A DNA stretch of 64,000 bases, from assembly GCA_965212245.1 (NCBI GenBank), contig OZ243107.1, forward strand, positions 2,852,001 to 2,916,000, in the 5' to 3' direction. The notes under the pieces are model-generated. The model saw nothing but the letters and a program-made list of their open reading frames with translations, made no database searches and had not been told where the DNA came from. Positions 17,675 through 26,755 of this stretch are shown one piece after another; position 1 is the stretch's first letter, and every line of letters begins with the position of its first letter. A program made the position numbers and the translations under genes. The DNA is from CAKZNE01 sp040222435 (GTDB lineage: Bacteria; Bacteroidota; Bacteroidia; Flavobacteriales; Schleiferiaceae).

Positions 17675-19471
17675 TTACAAAGGGTAAAAAACCGGGATGA
17701 GGAAAGTGGCCATTATCCAAAGAAGAATATTCAGAGGCGTACCGATTCTGGTAAAATCACGGAACTTATAATTACCAGCACTGTACACCATTGTATTGGT
17801 TTGATAACCAATGGGGGTCATAAAACTGGCACTTCCTGCAAAAGCTATAGACAGTAAGAAAGGAACGGCATCCACACCCATAGTGGCTGCAATAGATATG
17901 GCAATAGGGGCAAGCAGTGCGGCTGCAGCATTATTGGACATTATTTCAGTGAGCAGTGAAGTGGTAAGGTATAGAGCTGATATAACCGCAATGGGCCCAA
18001 AATGGCTACCTATATTATGGATCAATAAATCAGCTATTTGCTGAGATACGCCACTCTTATTCATAGCTTCTCCCAGGCTAAGGGCTCCGGCCAGTAAAAT
18101 GATCACTTTCCAGTCAATTGATTTATAGGCCTCACTCATAGTAGTTACCTTGAAAAATAACAATATCGCAATAGCACAAAGGGCACCGACCATAATAGGT
18201 ATAATATCAAGAGTAGCCAGTATTATAGCCAGGGCAATAGTGGCACCTACCAAAGCCAAACGGCCTTTTTGAACTTTCTTCAATCCGGTTTCACGCATGG
18301 AAAGAAAGGGTGTTTGCCAGGATCCCATAGCGTTGGAAAGCATTTGATACCCTTTTTCATTAGTCTGTAAAAGCAATATGTCTCCGGCTCTGAGAAAAAT
18401 ACGATCCAGGTTTTCAAAGCGCTGTTTGCCTCTCTGCCGGATGGCAAGTACTTTTGAATTGTACTTCTGAAAAAACTCTTTGGAATTGAGGGATTTCTCC
18501 GATAGCTCAGAATTGGGAAGGATCACAATCTCCACCAGGGTGGTTTCCTCCTCCGGAAAATGTTTGTCGCTAAGCGCTTCAGTAAGACTCAATGCCTCAT
18601 TTTGAAGGATACTCTTCATTTTATCCATATCGCCCTGCACCAGAAGAATATCATCCTTCCGTAGCTCAAACTCTTTGGTAGGGCTTTTATAGATTCGGTT
18701 TTCCCGAAAAACCTGCAGGACCACTACTTCTGAACCATCTTTTTTAAAGATATTCCGGATGGTTAATTCTTCATCCTGTGCATTTCGTTCTGTGGTAACC
18801 CTTATTTCAGTTGTGTAATTCTTGATTTCTGCTTCATTACGCAGATCACGTACTTCTTTATTGGAAGGCGTAAGTTTTTTACCCACCACCAGCATATAAG
18901 TAATGCCTGCAATAAAAAATATCAAACCCAGCGGGGCCATGAGAAACATAGAAAAGGGTTTCAGGCCATTATCTGCGGCAATACCACTTACCAACAGGTT
19001 TGTGCTGGTACCTATAAGAGTGCAGGTGCCACCTAGTATGGCACCAAATGAAAGGGGAATAAGATACTTAGAAGAAGGAGTCTTGGTTTTTTGTGAAGCA
19101 TTTGAAATTATTGGAATAAAGGTAGCCACCACCGGAGTATTGTTGATAAAGGCTGATATGCTTCCCACCACACTCATAATACCTAGTAAAGCCGTATGAT
19201 AACCAGCCCGCATAAGGCGGGTCATTAATGGAGCTATACCTTCTACAATGCCGGTTTGGATAAGGCAATTACTGAGTATAAACATAGCGGCCACCGTTAT
19301 AGTAGCCGTATTAGCGAAGCCCCCCACACCTTCTTCAGGGGTTAATACACCGCTTACTACCAATACTCCGATTATACTTAATGCAATATGGTCTACTGTA
19401 AAATATTCAGTAGCGAAGAGCACAAAGGCTATCACCACCACGGCAATTGTTACATATGCTTCATACCCCAT
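17675..19471 (-). CDS. SLC13/DASS family permease with two TrkA-C domains
   Basis: This polytopic transporter has 598 residues, with helices at both ends and a central cytosolic insertion (about 205-375) containing two RCK_C/TrkA-C-like modules (EVVVLQVFRENRIYKSPTKE and ETTLVEIVILPNSELSEKSL). The transport halves show SAFINNTPVVATFIPI and MSNNAAAALLAPIAIS, the paired SNT-type hairpin motifs of the DASS family. Substrates of such proteins include dicarboxylates, sulphate or other anions; the exact one cannot be read here. It lies in a minus-strand run with a bile acid:sodium symporter homologue. Confidence 0.88.
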   Translation of the reverse strand: MGYEAYVTIAVVVIAFVLFATEYFTVDHIALSIIGVLVVSGVLTPEEGVGGFANTATITVAAMFILSNCLIQTGIVEGIAPLMTRLMRAGYHTALLGIMSVVGSISAFINNTPVVATFIPIISNASQKTKTPSSKYLIPLSFGAILGGTCTLIGTSTNLLVSGIAADNGLKPFSMFLMAPLGLIFFIAGITYMLVVGKKLTPSNKEVRDLRNEAEIKNYTTEIRVTTERNAQDEELTIRNIFKKDGSEVVVLQVFRENRIYKSPTKEFELRKDDILLVQGDMDKMKSILQNEALSLTEALSDKHFPEEETTLVEIVILPNSELSEKSLNSKEFFQKYNSKVLAIRQRGKQRFENLDRIFLRAGDILLLQTNEKGYQMLSNAMGSWQTPFLSMRETGLKKVQKGRLALVGATIALAIILATLDIIPIMVGALCAIAILLFFKVTTMSEAYKSIDWKVIILLAGALSLGEAMNKSGVSQQIADLLIHNIGSHFGPIAVISALYLTTSLLTEIMSNNAAAALLAPIAISIAATMGVDAVPFLLSIAFAGSASFMTPIGYQTNTMVYSAGNYKFRDFTRIGTPLNILLWIMATFLIPVFYPL

Positions 19472-19512
19472 ACTTCATAAAGTCAACAAAAGCTTATAAG
19501 GTTCACAATAGC

Positions 19513-20394
19513 TCAATCCTCATCAGGCTCTGGGTGCCTTTGCTTTAAGACATAAGCCAGTAGCCAGGTAGTAATAAATGAAGTAGAGCTATACAGGACG
19601 GCTACTAATGCCATCTTATCATTTTCCAATAATGAGGAAGCAATAAAAATAGCCAATGCACTGTTTTGTAGTCCCATTTCAATAGCAATGGTGTAACGCC
19701 CCCGGTGAGAAATGCCCATATAAGCGGCTACAAAATAGCCCACCATCATGGTGATAAAATTCAACAGTATGCCGGGAAACAGGAGCATATAATCTTCCTT
19801 TAAATTAAAGCTGCGCCCTCCATCTTCAGAGAGGGAGACCAGTATAAAAATCAATACCAGTATGCCCATCAAAACATAGCGCAAAGGCCCTTTCATAGCT
19901 TTCACCCATTTTTGAGGCCCTTTTTCATTAAGGAACATGCCCGCCAATACGGGAAGGACTACCGTGCCGACCATATTCAGGAATATTTCACCAAAAGAAA
20001 GATTGATGCCTTGTTGGCTACCTGTAAATACATCTGTAGCCAGGTTTACAATAAAAGGAATAGTAAACAAAATCAGCAGACTATTAAAAGCTGTAAGTGA
20101 AACGGAAAGTGCTATGCGTCCACGTAGCAGAAATGTAACCAGATTAGAGGCGGTTCCACCCGGGCAGGCAGCAATAAGTATGAAGCCGGTTTTATACACA
20201 TTGTCAATAGGCCAGAACCAAACCAATGCAAAAGCAATGACCGGTAAAAGGATCATTTGCAGAATAAGGCCAGTAATAATGGCTTTTGGTTTCCTGAATA
20301 CCCTGGTAAAATCAGAGACCTTAATATTTACTCCAATACCAAACATGATCAGCGCAATGCCGGCCGGCACAATAAAATCTATAAGCTCTGACAT
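19513..20394 (-). CDS. Bile acid:sodium symporter (BASS) family protein
   Basis: This 293-residue membrane protein has nine or ten predicted helices. Typical BASS segments are GIALIMFGIGVNIKVSDF near the N-terminus, ILIAACPGGTASNLVTFLLRG around residues 76-96, and EMGLQNSALAIFIASSLL around 240. In the family these contribute sodium and substrate sites (GGTASN and the E..LQN..LA motif). The real substrate in bacteria is usually an organic anion such as pantoate or a 2-oxoacid and cannot be deduced. It is followed, 41 bases downstream on the minus strand, by the SLC13-type permease. Confidence 0.9.
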   Translation of the reverse strand: MSELIDFIVPAGIALIMFGIGVNIKVSDFTRVFRKPKAIITGLILQMILLPVIAFALVWFWPIDNVYKTGFILIAACPGGTASNLVTFLLRGRIALSVSLTAFNSLLILFTIPFIVNLATDVFTGSQQGINLSFGEIFLNMVGTVVLPVLAGMFLNEKGPQKWVKAMKGPLRYVLMGILVLIFILVSLSEDGGRSFNLKEDYMLLFPGILLNFITMMVGYFVAAYMGISHRGRYTIAIEMGLQNSALAIFIASSLLENDKMALVAVLYSSTSFITTWLLAYVLKQRHPEPDED

Positions 20395-20448
20395 AGATAA
20401 GGCTAGGAGTTAAGTGCTTCTAACCACCAGGTTTGCTTCTTGTTTTGC

Positions 20449-21501
20449 CTAACTTAAAATAGAGCGATACAAATGCAGGTAAGCTTCTATACAATGTGGC
20501 CAGCTAAACTGTTGTGCATAATTCTGAAGAAGCTTTTTCTGGTGAGACAGGTCGTTTTCAAAAAGGCTCAGTTGTTTTTTTAGCTCTGAAGCCATGGCTT
20601 CAGCTTCCAGCTTATTCCAGTAAAAAGCATGCTTGCCACCAATTTCCGGCAAACTGGAGAAGGTACTTAAAAAGACGGGAGCCCCCGCCAGCATGGCTTC
20701 AATAACCGGAAGGCCGAAACCTTCCGCCAATGAAGGAAAAAGGAAAGCCCGGCAATTTTTGTAAAGGGCATACTTGGTATCATTGGAAATACGTCCCGGC
20801 AAAATCACTTTTTCCTGTAGCTTCAGGTCCTGTATGAGTCTTTTCACTTCTGTACCGTAACCGGTTTCATGATTACCGGCAATAATCAGTTTATGTTCCG
20901 GAAAATGCTCAAGTAAAGGGAGTAATACCTTGAAGTTCTTTTTAGCTGAAAAAATACCAATCGAAAAAAAATAGGCCTGGCCACTGGCGTATTCCGGGAG
21001 GGTGGCATCCGGAAAGATTTGAAGTTCTACACCATTATGGATCACCACTGGCTCTTTTCCCTTAAGATCCAGATGTTCTTTTAGCTGACCGGCTGTATAG
21101 TGAGATATGGTGCTGATGCAATCAGCCCGATCCACATTTTTCTGAAGCTGTTTGAGATAACGCTGTGCTTTACCCTCCTTTTTTTCAGTCAGAAAGTTGA
21201 GGTCATGAATGGTAAGCAGCCAGGGGGTTTTACCATTAGGCTTATGTGATGGGAATTGATGTAAGCTGTGCCATAAATTAAAATTCCGCGTGAGGCCCGG
21301 AGCATAACGCTTTTGTAATGAAACAGATCGGTAAGTGTGTACTCCGGTAGTTTGAACCACAGCCTTACGAGCTTGTAGAAAAGTAATATCCAGATTTTGG
21401 GTACCAGCCCCGGTAAGATGCTTGTGAAATTGAAAACTGAACTCACCTAAACCCGAGTGGCGATTCTTCAATTTATAAAGGTCAACTAAAACAGAGCTCA
21501 T
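20449..21501 (-). CDS. Glycosyltransferase family 4 protein
   Basis: This 350-residue GT-B retaining glycosyltransferase is cytosolic. The C-terminal nucleotide-sugar domain contains FFSIGIFSAKKNFKVLLPLL (about 178-197), KLIIAGN and AFLFPSLAEGFGLPVIEAML, the E(x)7E motif region of GT4. The N-terminal acceptor domain begins VLVDLYKLKNRHSGLGEF. Acceptor and sugar are unknown. It is not inside a polysaccharide cluster. The kinase gene on the other strand starts 185 bases away, with its own promoter. Confidence 0.88.
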   Translation of the reverse strand: MSSVLVDLYKLKNRHSGLGEFSFQFHKHLTGAGTQNLDITFLQARKAVVQTTGVHTYRSVSLQKRYAPGLTRNFNLWHSLHQFPSHKPNGKTPWLLTIHDLNFLTEKKEGKAQRYLKQLQKNVDRADCISTISHYTAGQLKEHLDLKGKEPVVIHNGVELQIFPDATLPEYASGQAYFFSIGIFSAKKNFKVLLPLLEHFPEHKLIIAGNHETGYGTEVKRLIQDLKLQEKVILPGRISNDTKYALYKNCRAFLFPSLAEGFGLPVIEAMLAGAPVFLSTFSSLPEIGGKHAFYWNKLEAEAMASELKKQLSLFENDLSHQKKLLQNYAQQFSWPHCIEAYLHLYRSILS

Positions 21502-21641
21502 TCCCGCTGAATAAAAGCGCCAAAATAGCCAATATTACACATAGCTTACCTGTTCTATCCAGTCTTTTGCGATTGTGAAGATAGTTTTCTCCACTTTTTT
21601 CATGGGAACGGAGTATGATACGGAAGGTACTCATATCTGGT

Positions 21642-21670
21642 TTTGGAAAGACGGATAAATCTTACTTTTG
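21642..21670 (+). promoter_or_regulatory. Strong Bacteroidota promoter TTTG-N17-TACTTTTG
   Basis: TTTG at 21642-21645 and TACTTTTG at 21663-21670 match both consensus elements with a 17-base spacer. The kinase ATG lies 16 bases further, implying a leader of only about 10 bases. This is the best full promoter match I found in the window. Confidence 0.7.
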
Positions 21671-21686
21671 TTTTTTGATCCACTGA

Positions 21687-24227
21687 ATGAACAAGGAAAA
21701 ATCCGGTAATACCATAACCAAGGTAATTGTAATTCTCATTATTACGCTGGGCGTTCTCGGAGCTATTAGTTTTTATAGCTTTCAGAGTTACAGTGAGTTT
21801 ACCGGGGCGGTAGACTCCCTATCTGAAAAGTCAGGGGATGAAGGGCTCTCGGAAAAGATCCTGGCCGACCTGAGTGAGCTGGAAGGCCATTCACGCACCT
21901 ACTCCCTTACCAATGATCCTGATGATCTTTCCCGATACCTGGAAAAGGCCGGCATGACACAACAGGATATTGATCAATTGTATGTTCAAAGTGCCGGAAC
22001 TAATTACCGCAGAGAGGTAGATACTTTGAGAGGGCTTTTCAAGTTGAAGATGCGCAGTTTTGAAGAATTGATCAATGTAAAGAAACGGGGACGTTATGAT
22101 AAACGGACACGCGATGCCATACGCTTACTTTCACAAACGGATAGTACTATTTTATCGGATAGTTTATTAATGCCCAAGCAGGAGGTGATAACTACTACGG
22201 TGACTCAGCCGGTATCCAAAAAGAAGAGTGAAGAAGAAAAGAAGTCATGGCTGGGGCGCTTGTTTAGCAGTAAAGACGAGAAAGCTAAAAAAGACTCGGT
22301 AAGGAACCAGGTTACCCGGGAAAAAGTGATCAGTTACGACAGCTCCTATTTTGAAAAAGTAGATACTCTGATCAGTTCGGTAAAAGTGGCCCTGGCAGAA
22401 GCCGAGCAGATGCGGCAACTTCAGGAGGCCCGGCTTACCCGCCAGGAGAAGGATTTGCTGGCCAAGGACTTCAGAGTTATTGATAAGCTGCGCACCATCA
22501 TATTAAAGATCAATCAGCTGGAACGTTTTAATGCCAACCGCAACAAGGCTGAGGCGTTAAACATTGCACGCTCTTCTTTTAGGAGTGTGATCATATTTGC
22601 TTTGTGCGGTGGGTTGCTGGCCATGCTATTGGTTTATCTGGTGATCAATGATATTTTACGGGAACGTGATTTGAAAAACAAGTTGGCCGTGGCTAAAGGT
22701 GAAGCAGAGCGTCTGGCCAACGTAAAAGAAGAATTCCTGGCCAATATGAGCCACGAGATTCGTACTCCGCTCAATTCCATAATCGGTTTTTCAGAACAAT
22801 TGAATGAAACTGAACTTGAGCCCGCTCAAAAAGAAAAATTGCAGAACGTCAGGCGAAGTAGCGACCATCTGCTGATCCTGGTGAATGATATACTGGACTT
22901 TTCAAAAATAGAGTCGGGTAAGCTGCGGCTGGAAAGCATTGGTTTTAAGGTAAAGGATGTAATTCACGATAGTCTGCATACTTTAAGCCATCAGGCTCGT
23001 AATAAGGGTATAGAGTTGCGCAGTTATATTGATCCGGCCCTTAAAGAAACCATCCTTAAAGGAGATCCGGCCCGTTTAAAGCAAATTCTTATCAACCTGG
23101 CGGGCAACGGAGTAAAGTTTACGGATACCGGTTTTGTGAAGATCAGTGCCTATAAAGAACCTCTGAGCACCGAAAATTACCGGCTTCGTTTTGAAGTAGA
23201 AGATACGGGCAAGGGAATTGATAAGAACAAGCAACAAAGCATATTTGACGATTTCAGTCAGGAGGATAACACCATAGCCCGTAAGTTTGGTGGCACAGGG
23301 CTGGGGCTTACTATAAGCCGAAAACTGGTAGAGTTGCAAGGCGGTAAAATCTTTGTGCAAAGTGATCCTGGAGAAGGAGCCATTTTTACGTTTGTACTGG
23401 ATTATGAGCCTGCTGAAACGGATGAATACAGTAGTAAATTTAATCCTGAAGCGGTGGAAATAGACCTCAGTGGCAAGTCGTTGTTATTAATTGATGATGA
23501 TACCATGAACCACATATTGTTAAAACCTGCTTTTGAACGGTGGAACCTTGATATTTCATCTGTTTATAACGGTGAAGAAGGTCTCCGTCAGGCAGCAGAA
23601 AAACGATACGATTATATTCTGGTAGATCTGCAAATGCCGGGTATGGGGGGCTGGGAGCTTATTGAAAAAATAAGAACGGAAGAAGGGTTGAACCGGGATG
23701 CGAAAATTGTATTGTGTACCGCCAATGCGATGGTGAAAAAGGCGCCTGAAAATCTCATGAAAATGCTGGATGCCACTCTTTTAAAACCGTTTAAGGAATT
23801 TGAAATTGCTACCTTATTAGCGGGTTTTGCCGGACAAAGTAATCACATAAGCGGGGAAGGTGAAACCTTAAAAAATGTGTATAGCCTTACTAACTTCAAA
23901 ACCTTTGCCAACCAGGATGAGGCTTTATTAATGCAATTTCTGGAATCATTTATTGAAAGTAATGAAGAAAGCCTGGATCTTTTGGAGGATTACTTTAAAA
24001 AAGGTGATTACGCCAGAGTAGGAGACACAGCCCATAAAATGAAAAATACCTTTGGCCAGTTGGAAGCCACGGCTGTAATGAGACACTTAATAGAACTGGA
24101 AAAATTAGTAGATGCCAACCAGCCTAAAAAACTGGTGCAGGAACACATACGTAAAACACGATCCCTGTCTGAAGAGATATTTGAAACTCTCAGGGCAGAG
24201 ATTAGTGCTCTCGGGAATCCGGATTAA
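21687..24227 (+). CDS. Hybrid histidine kinase with receiver and HPt domains
   Basis: This membrane sensor kinase has 846 residues. Transmembrane helix 1 (11-30) and helix 2 (about 300-320) frame a periplasmic, largely helical sensor of about 270 residues. The sensor carries a basic/acidic stretch (178-205). The HisKA domain has His356 in MSHEIRTPLN, and the HATPase has N474 (GNGVKF), DTGKG and GGTGLGL. A receiver domain follows with Asp647 (LVDLQMPGMGG), then an HPt domain with His783 (AHKMKN). The order His-Asp-His implies an internal phosphorelay that passes phosphate on to a separate receiver. The NtrC-type regulator encoded convergently next door is the obvious candidate (inference from position). 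The stop overlaps that gene's stop by 4 bases. Confidence 0.93.
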   Translation: MNKEKSGNTITKVIVILIITLGVLGAISFYSFQSYSEFTGAVDSLSEKSGDEGLSEKILADLSELEGHSRTYSLTNDPDDLSRYLEKAGMTQQDIDQLYVQSAGTNYRREVDTLRGLFKLKMRSFEELINVKKRGRYDKRTRDAIRLLSQTDSTILSDSLLMPKQEVITTTVTQPVSKKKSEEEKKSWLGRLFSSKDEKAKKDSVRNQVTREKVISYDSSYFEKVDTLISSVKVALAEAEQMRQLQEARLTRQEKDLLAKDFRVIDKLRTIILKINQLERFNANRNKAEALNIARSSFRSVIIFALCGGLLAMLLVYLVINDILRERDLKNKLAVAKGEAERLANVKEEFLANMSHEIRTPLNSIIGFSEQLNETELEPAQKEKLQNVRRSSDHLLILVNDILDFSKIESGKLRLESIGFKVKDVIHDSLHTLSHQARNKGIELRSYIDPALKETILKGDPARLKQILINLAGNGVKFTDTGFVKISAYKEPLSTENYRLRFEVEDTGKGIDKNKQQSIFDDFSQEDNTIARKFGGTGLGLTISRKLVELQGGKIFVQSDPGEGAIFTFVLDYEPAETDEYSSKFNPEAVEIDLSGKSLLLIDDDTMNHILLKPAFERWNLDISSVYNGEEGLRQAAEKRYDYILVDLQMPGMGGWELIEKIRTEEGLNRDAKIVLCTANAMVKKAPENLMKMLDATLLKPFKEFEIATLLAGFAGQSNHISGEGETLKNVYSLTNFKTFANQDEALLMQFLESFIESNEESLDLLEDYFKKGDYARVGDTAHKMKNTFGQLEATAVMRHLIELEKLVDANQPKKLVQEHIRKTRSLSEEIFETLRAEISALGNPD

Positions 24228-25642
24228 ACCTTGAGGTCATATACCTTGATCTTATTATACAATGTTTTCCGATCTATATTAAGGAGTTTAGCCGCCTTGG
24301 TTTTGTTGTAACGCACCTGCTCCAGGGCCTCCATTATTTTCTGGCGCTCTAAAGCACCTTCCAGTTGTTTCAGGTCTTTTGAGTCTTTAAGGCTCTTAAA
24401 GTTTTTTTCACCATGCTGATAATGGATCACTTCGCCCGGTAAGGCTTCACTTAATACCGTATCACCTTTGGTAAGAAGTACAGAACGCTTAATTACATTT
24501 TTGAGTTCTCTAAGGTTACCGGGCCATGCATAAGCCTTTAAAAATTCCATAGTTTGTTCGTCAAAACCATTCACTTCTTTTTCCAGTTCTGTGTTGGCCT
24601 GGTCTAAAAAATGATGAGCAAACTGTGCGATCTCTTCCGTACGTACTCTCAGGGGGCTAATTTCAATTTTAAACTCATTCAAGCGGTGATAAAGATCTTC
24701 CCTGAAGTCTTTTTCTTCAATGGCATCCTGAAGGTTTTCATTAGTAGCAGCTACCAGGCGCACATCAACCGGAATGTCTTCACGGCCACCCACTCTGCGC
24801 ACCACTTTTTCCTGTAATGCACGCAAAAGCTGCACTTGTATTTCATAACCCAGGTTACCTATTTCATCTAAAAATAAAGTACCCCCATTGGCATATTCAA
24901 ACTGACCGGGTTTGTCATTATTGGCTCCCGTAAAACTGCCTTTCACATGGCCAAATAGTTCACTGGCTGCCAGTTCTCGTGAAAGAGCACCACAATCGAT
25001 GGCTACAAAGGCTTGTCCCTTGCGTTTACTATGCTCGTGGATCTGCCGCGCCACATATTCTTTTCCGGTTCCGCTTTCACCTTGTATCAATACACTCATC
25101 CCGGTGGGGCCCACCAGTTCCACATATTCATTTACCTTACGTGTGGAGGCGCTTTTACCAGCTACAAAATCATTTTTACCGGCTATCATCCTGGTATTGC
25201 CGGTGCTGTGAAGGGAAGAAGAGAGAGCTGCAGACTGAGGTTTGTTTTCGTTGAGCTTTGCTACCGGTTTTTTAAGTACTGATTTCACCAATTCTAAAAG
25301 CTCTTCCGGGTTAACGGGCTTAGTAAGATAATCTGCGGCCCCAAATTTCATGGCTTTTACTGCCAGTTTAATATCTCCATAGCTGGTGAGTAAGATCAGT
25401 GGCGTATGGATACCTTCTTTATGCATGGTACTCAGCATTTCAATACCATCCATACCGGGCATACGGTAATCTGAAAGGATAAGATCGTAACTTTTCTTTT
25501 GAAGTGTAGCCAGGCCTTTTTCTGCAGTAGATACCGTTTCCGTTTCAAAACCCTTTTTTTCCAAAAACGATTTTAGCATCAGTAAAAAAGTGGTATCATC
25601 ATCCACCACCAAAATTTTCTTGAGGCTTGTATTGTTGGTCAT
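24224..25642 (-). CDS. Sigma-54-dependent response regulator (NtrC family)
   Basis: This 472-residue activator has three domains. The receiver (1-125) has acidic residues VVDDD and phospho-acceptor Asp58 (ILSDYRMPGMDG). The AAA+ sigma-54 interaction domain has Walker A GESGTGKE (188-195), the sigma-54 loop GSFTGA (235-240; consensus GAFTGA) and Walker B TLFLDE (255-260). The Fis-type DNA-binding domain (about 435-472) contains KTKAAKLLNIDRKTLYNKI. Target genes cannot be read from the sequence; I see no −24/−12 element near the adjacent secreted-protein genes. A −7 box TAATTTTG (25671-25678) lies upstream. It is likely the partner of the convergent hybrid kinase. Confidence 0.94.
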   Translation of the reverse strand: MTNNTSLKKILVVDDDTTFLLMLKSFLEKKGFETETVSTAEKGLATLQKKSYDLILSDYRMPGMDGIEMLSTMHKEGIHTPLILLTSYGDIKLAVKAMKFGAADYLTKPVNPEELLELVKSVLKKPVAKLNENKPQSAALSSSLHSTGNTRMIAGKNDFVAGKSASTRKVNEYVELVGPTGMSVLIQGESGTGKEYVARQIHEHSKRKGQAFVAIDCGALSRELAASELFGHVKGSFTGANNDKPGQFEYANGGTLFLDEIGNLGYEIQVQLLRALQEKVVRRVGGREDIPVDVRLVAATNENLQDAIEEKDFREDLYHRLNEFKIEISPLRVRTEEIAQFAHHFLDQANTELEKEVNGFDEQTMEFLKAYAWPGNLRELKNVIKRSVLLTKGDTVLSEALPGEVIHYQHGEKNFKSLKDSKDLKQLEGALERQKIMEALEQVRYNKTKAAKLLNIDRKTLYNKIKVYDLKV

Positions 25643-25670
25643 CGTGTTTTTATTTCCAAAAATTCCTATC

Positions 25671-25678
25671 CAAAATTA
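25671..25678 (-). promoter_or_regulatory. −7 box TAATTTTG for the NtrC-type regulator
   Basis: The minus strand reads TAATTTTG here, 28 bases before the regulator ATG. The −33 TTG is not evident. Confidence 0.4.
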
Positions 25679-25711
25679 GCTTTTTTACTATTGGGGCCTG
25701 CTATAAGGAAT

Positions 25712-25742
25712 GAAGCCATTGCGCTTTTAACACAATGGCTTC
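25712..25742 (-). terminator. Long hairpin between secreted-protein gene and regulator
   Basis: Perfect 10-bp arms GAAGCCATTG and CAATGGCTTC enclose an 11-base loop. No strong T run follows on either strand. It sits 44 bases after the stop of the minus-strand gene at 25787 and before the regulator promoter, so a weak terminator or mRNA 3'-end stabiliser is likely. Confidence 0.5.
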
Positions 25743-25786
25743 TACTCAACTCGAACAACTAAAAACTAAACTGCTATGTATAATCC

Positions 25787-26155
25787 TTATTTTTTTTCTT
25801 TTCGCAAAGTCATTGGTTTACCTTCCGTATCATATTTCAGGCGTAAGTCCTGACCTTGCTTATCCAGTTGAACCTCATACTTTACAATTTTTCCTTCATC
25901 ATTTACCCATTTCCAGGATTTAATGATTTGAGCATCCTTGTAATTATCTAAAAGATCTTCTGAAATAGTTTCGGGAAGATTTTCAGAGGGTATATCTACT
26001 CTGCGATCTTTTTCCTGATCAATCACCTGTGTGGCGGCCGGGGTAGATTCCTTCTTCTCCTGTGCTTTCAGGTTCTGAACACTGGTTAGCGAAAGTGCAA
26101 GAACCATGAAAGCAACAAATTGAAATTTAAATGTTATTTGACTATTCATTTTCAT
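25787..26155 (-). CDS. Small secreted protein, PepSY-like, paralogue 1
   Basis: This 122-residue protein has a signal peptide (ending LKAQ). The mature part has a short linker and the pattern LPETISEDLLDNYKDAQIIK, followed by a beta region (KYEVQLDKQG... LKYDTEGKPM). This is the layout of small periplasmic PepSY-like or DUF2874-like proteins of Bacteroidota, though I cannot assign a named domain with certainty. The protein encoded at 26282-26626 is a paralogue with the same landmarks. Both lie directly upstream of the NtrC-type regulator on the same strand. It may be a target or sensor partner of that system (speculative). Confidence 0.68.
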   Translation of the reverse strand: MKMNSQITFKFQFVAFMVLALSLTSVQNLKAQEKKESTPAATQVIDQEKDRRVDIPSENLPETISEDLLDNYKDAQIIKSWKWVNDEGKIVKYEVQLDKQGQDLRLKYDTEGKPMTLRKEKK

Positions 26156-26258
26156 AACTTTTATAGTGTGAATAATGTGCCGGAATACTTCTTTGGAGTT
26201 AAAACTCTCACAATAAGGATTTTAAGAAAATATCGGCAAAAAAGAAACGTGGAAGAAT

Positions 26259-26276
26259 TCCCCAATACGTTGGGGA
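26259..26276 (-). terminator. Short perfect hairpin between the two paralogues
   Basis: TCCCCAA and TTGGGGA pair perfectly around a 4-base loop, 6 bases after the stop of the gene at 26282. On the minus strand a T-rich stretch follows only about 20 bases later, so it is at best a weak terminator or processing element. Confidence 0.4.
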
Positions 26277-26281
26277 TGGCT

Positions 26282-26626
26282 TCAATTGATAGGATTGATC
26301 TTATTCTCCGGATTTCCGTTCTTATCATACGTAACGGTCCATTCTTTAGGTCCTTTTTTAATCTCAACCATGTAACCAGTGTGCTTTCCACCGTTGGTAG
26401 TTTTATACGCCTTAATTATTTCCGCTGCGTGATAGTTATCAAGTATATCCATTTTCACTTCTTTAGGAAGTTCCTTGGCGTTGATCTCAGTCTTATCGTC
26501 TTCATTTTGTTCAAAAGAGATGACCGAAATTTCATTTAAGGCAAAGCCAAAAGTGCTTACAGTAGCAAGACTTAGAATAACCATAAAGGCTAAACTGATT
26601 GTAAAAGGTAAAATTGAAGATTTCAT
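26282..26626 (-). CDS. Small secreted protein, PepSY-like, paralogue 2
   Basis: From the ATG at 26626 this protein has 114 residues with a hydrophobic N-terminal signal (MKSSILPFTISLAFMVILSL in part). The mature part has LPKEVKMDILDNYHAAEIIKAYK and a beta segment ending VTYDKNGNPE. It matches paralogue 1 at LP..(I/V)..D.LDNY..A.IIK..K and YD..G.P. A second ATG at 26650 adds eight residues that do not improve the signal peptide. Function is unknown. The pair with the two-component system beside it looks like one locus. Confidence 0.66.
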   Translation of the reverse strand: MKSSILPFTISLAFMVILSLATVSTFGFALNEISVISFEQNEDDKTEINAKELPKEVKMDILDNYHAAEIIKAYKTTNGGKHTGYMVEIKKGPKEWTVTYDKNGNPENKINPIN

Positions 26627-26755
26627 GGGTTTTGATTTTAAGTACGACATTTAACAGGGTAACAGGAAAATGTGTAAATAGTTGAGATTTAACAGCCTTT
26701 TAAGAAACACCACTGCCTGTTTTGACGTTACACTAGGCAAATAAATCATAATGTT

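Noticed and set aside
26627..26755. Sigma-54 (−24/−12) promoter for the secreted paralogues near the NtrC-type regulator
   Set aside because: No GG-N10-GC element with acceptable flanks is present on the minus strand.
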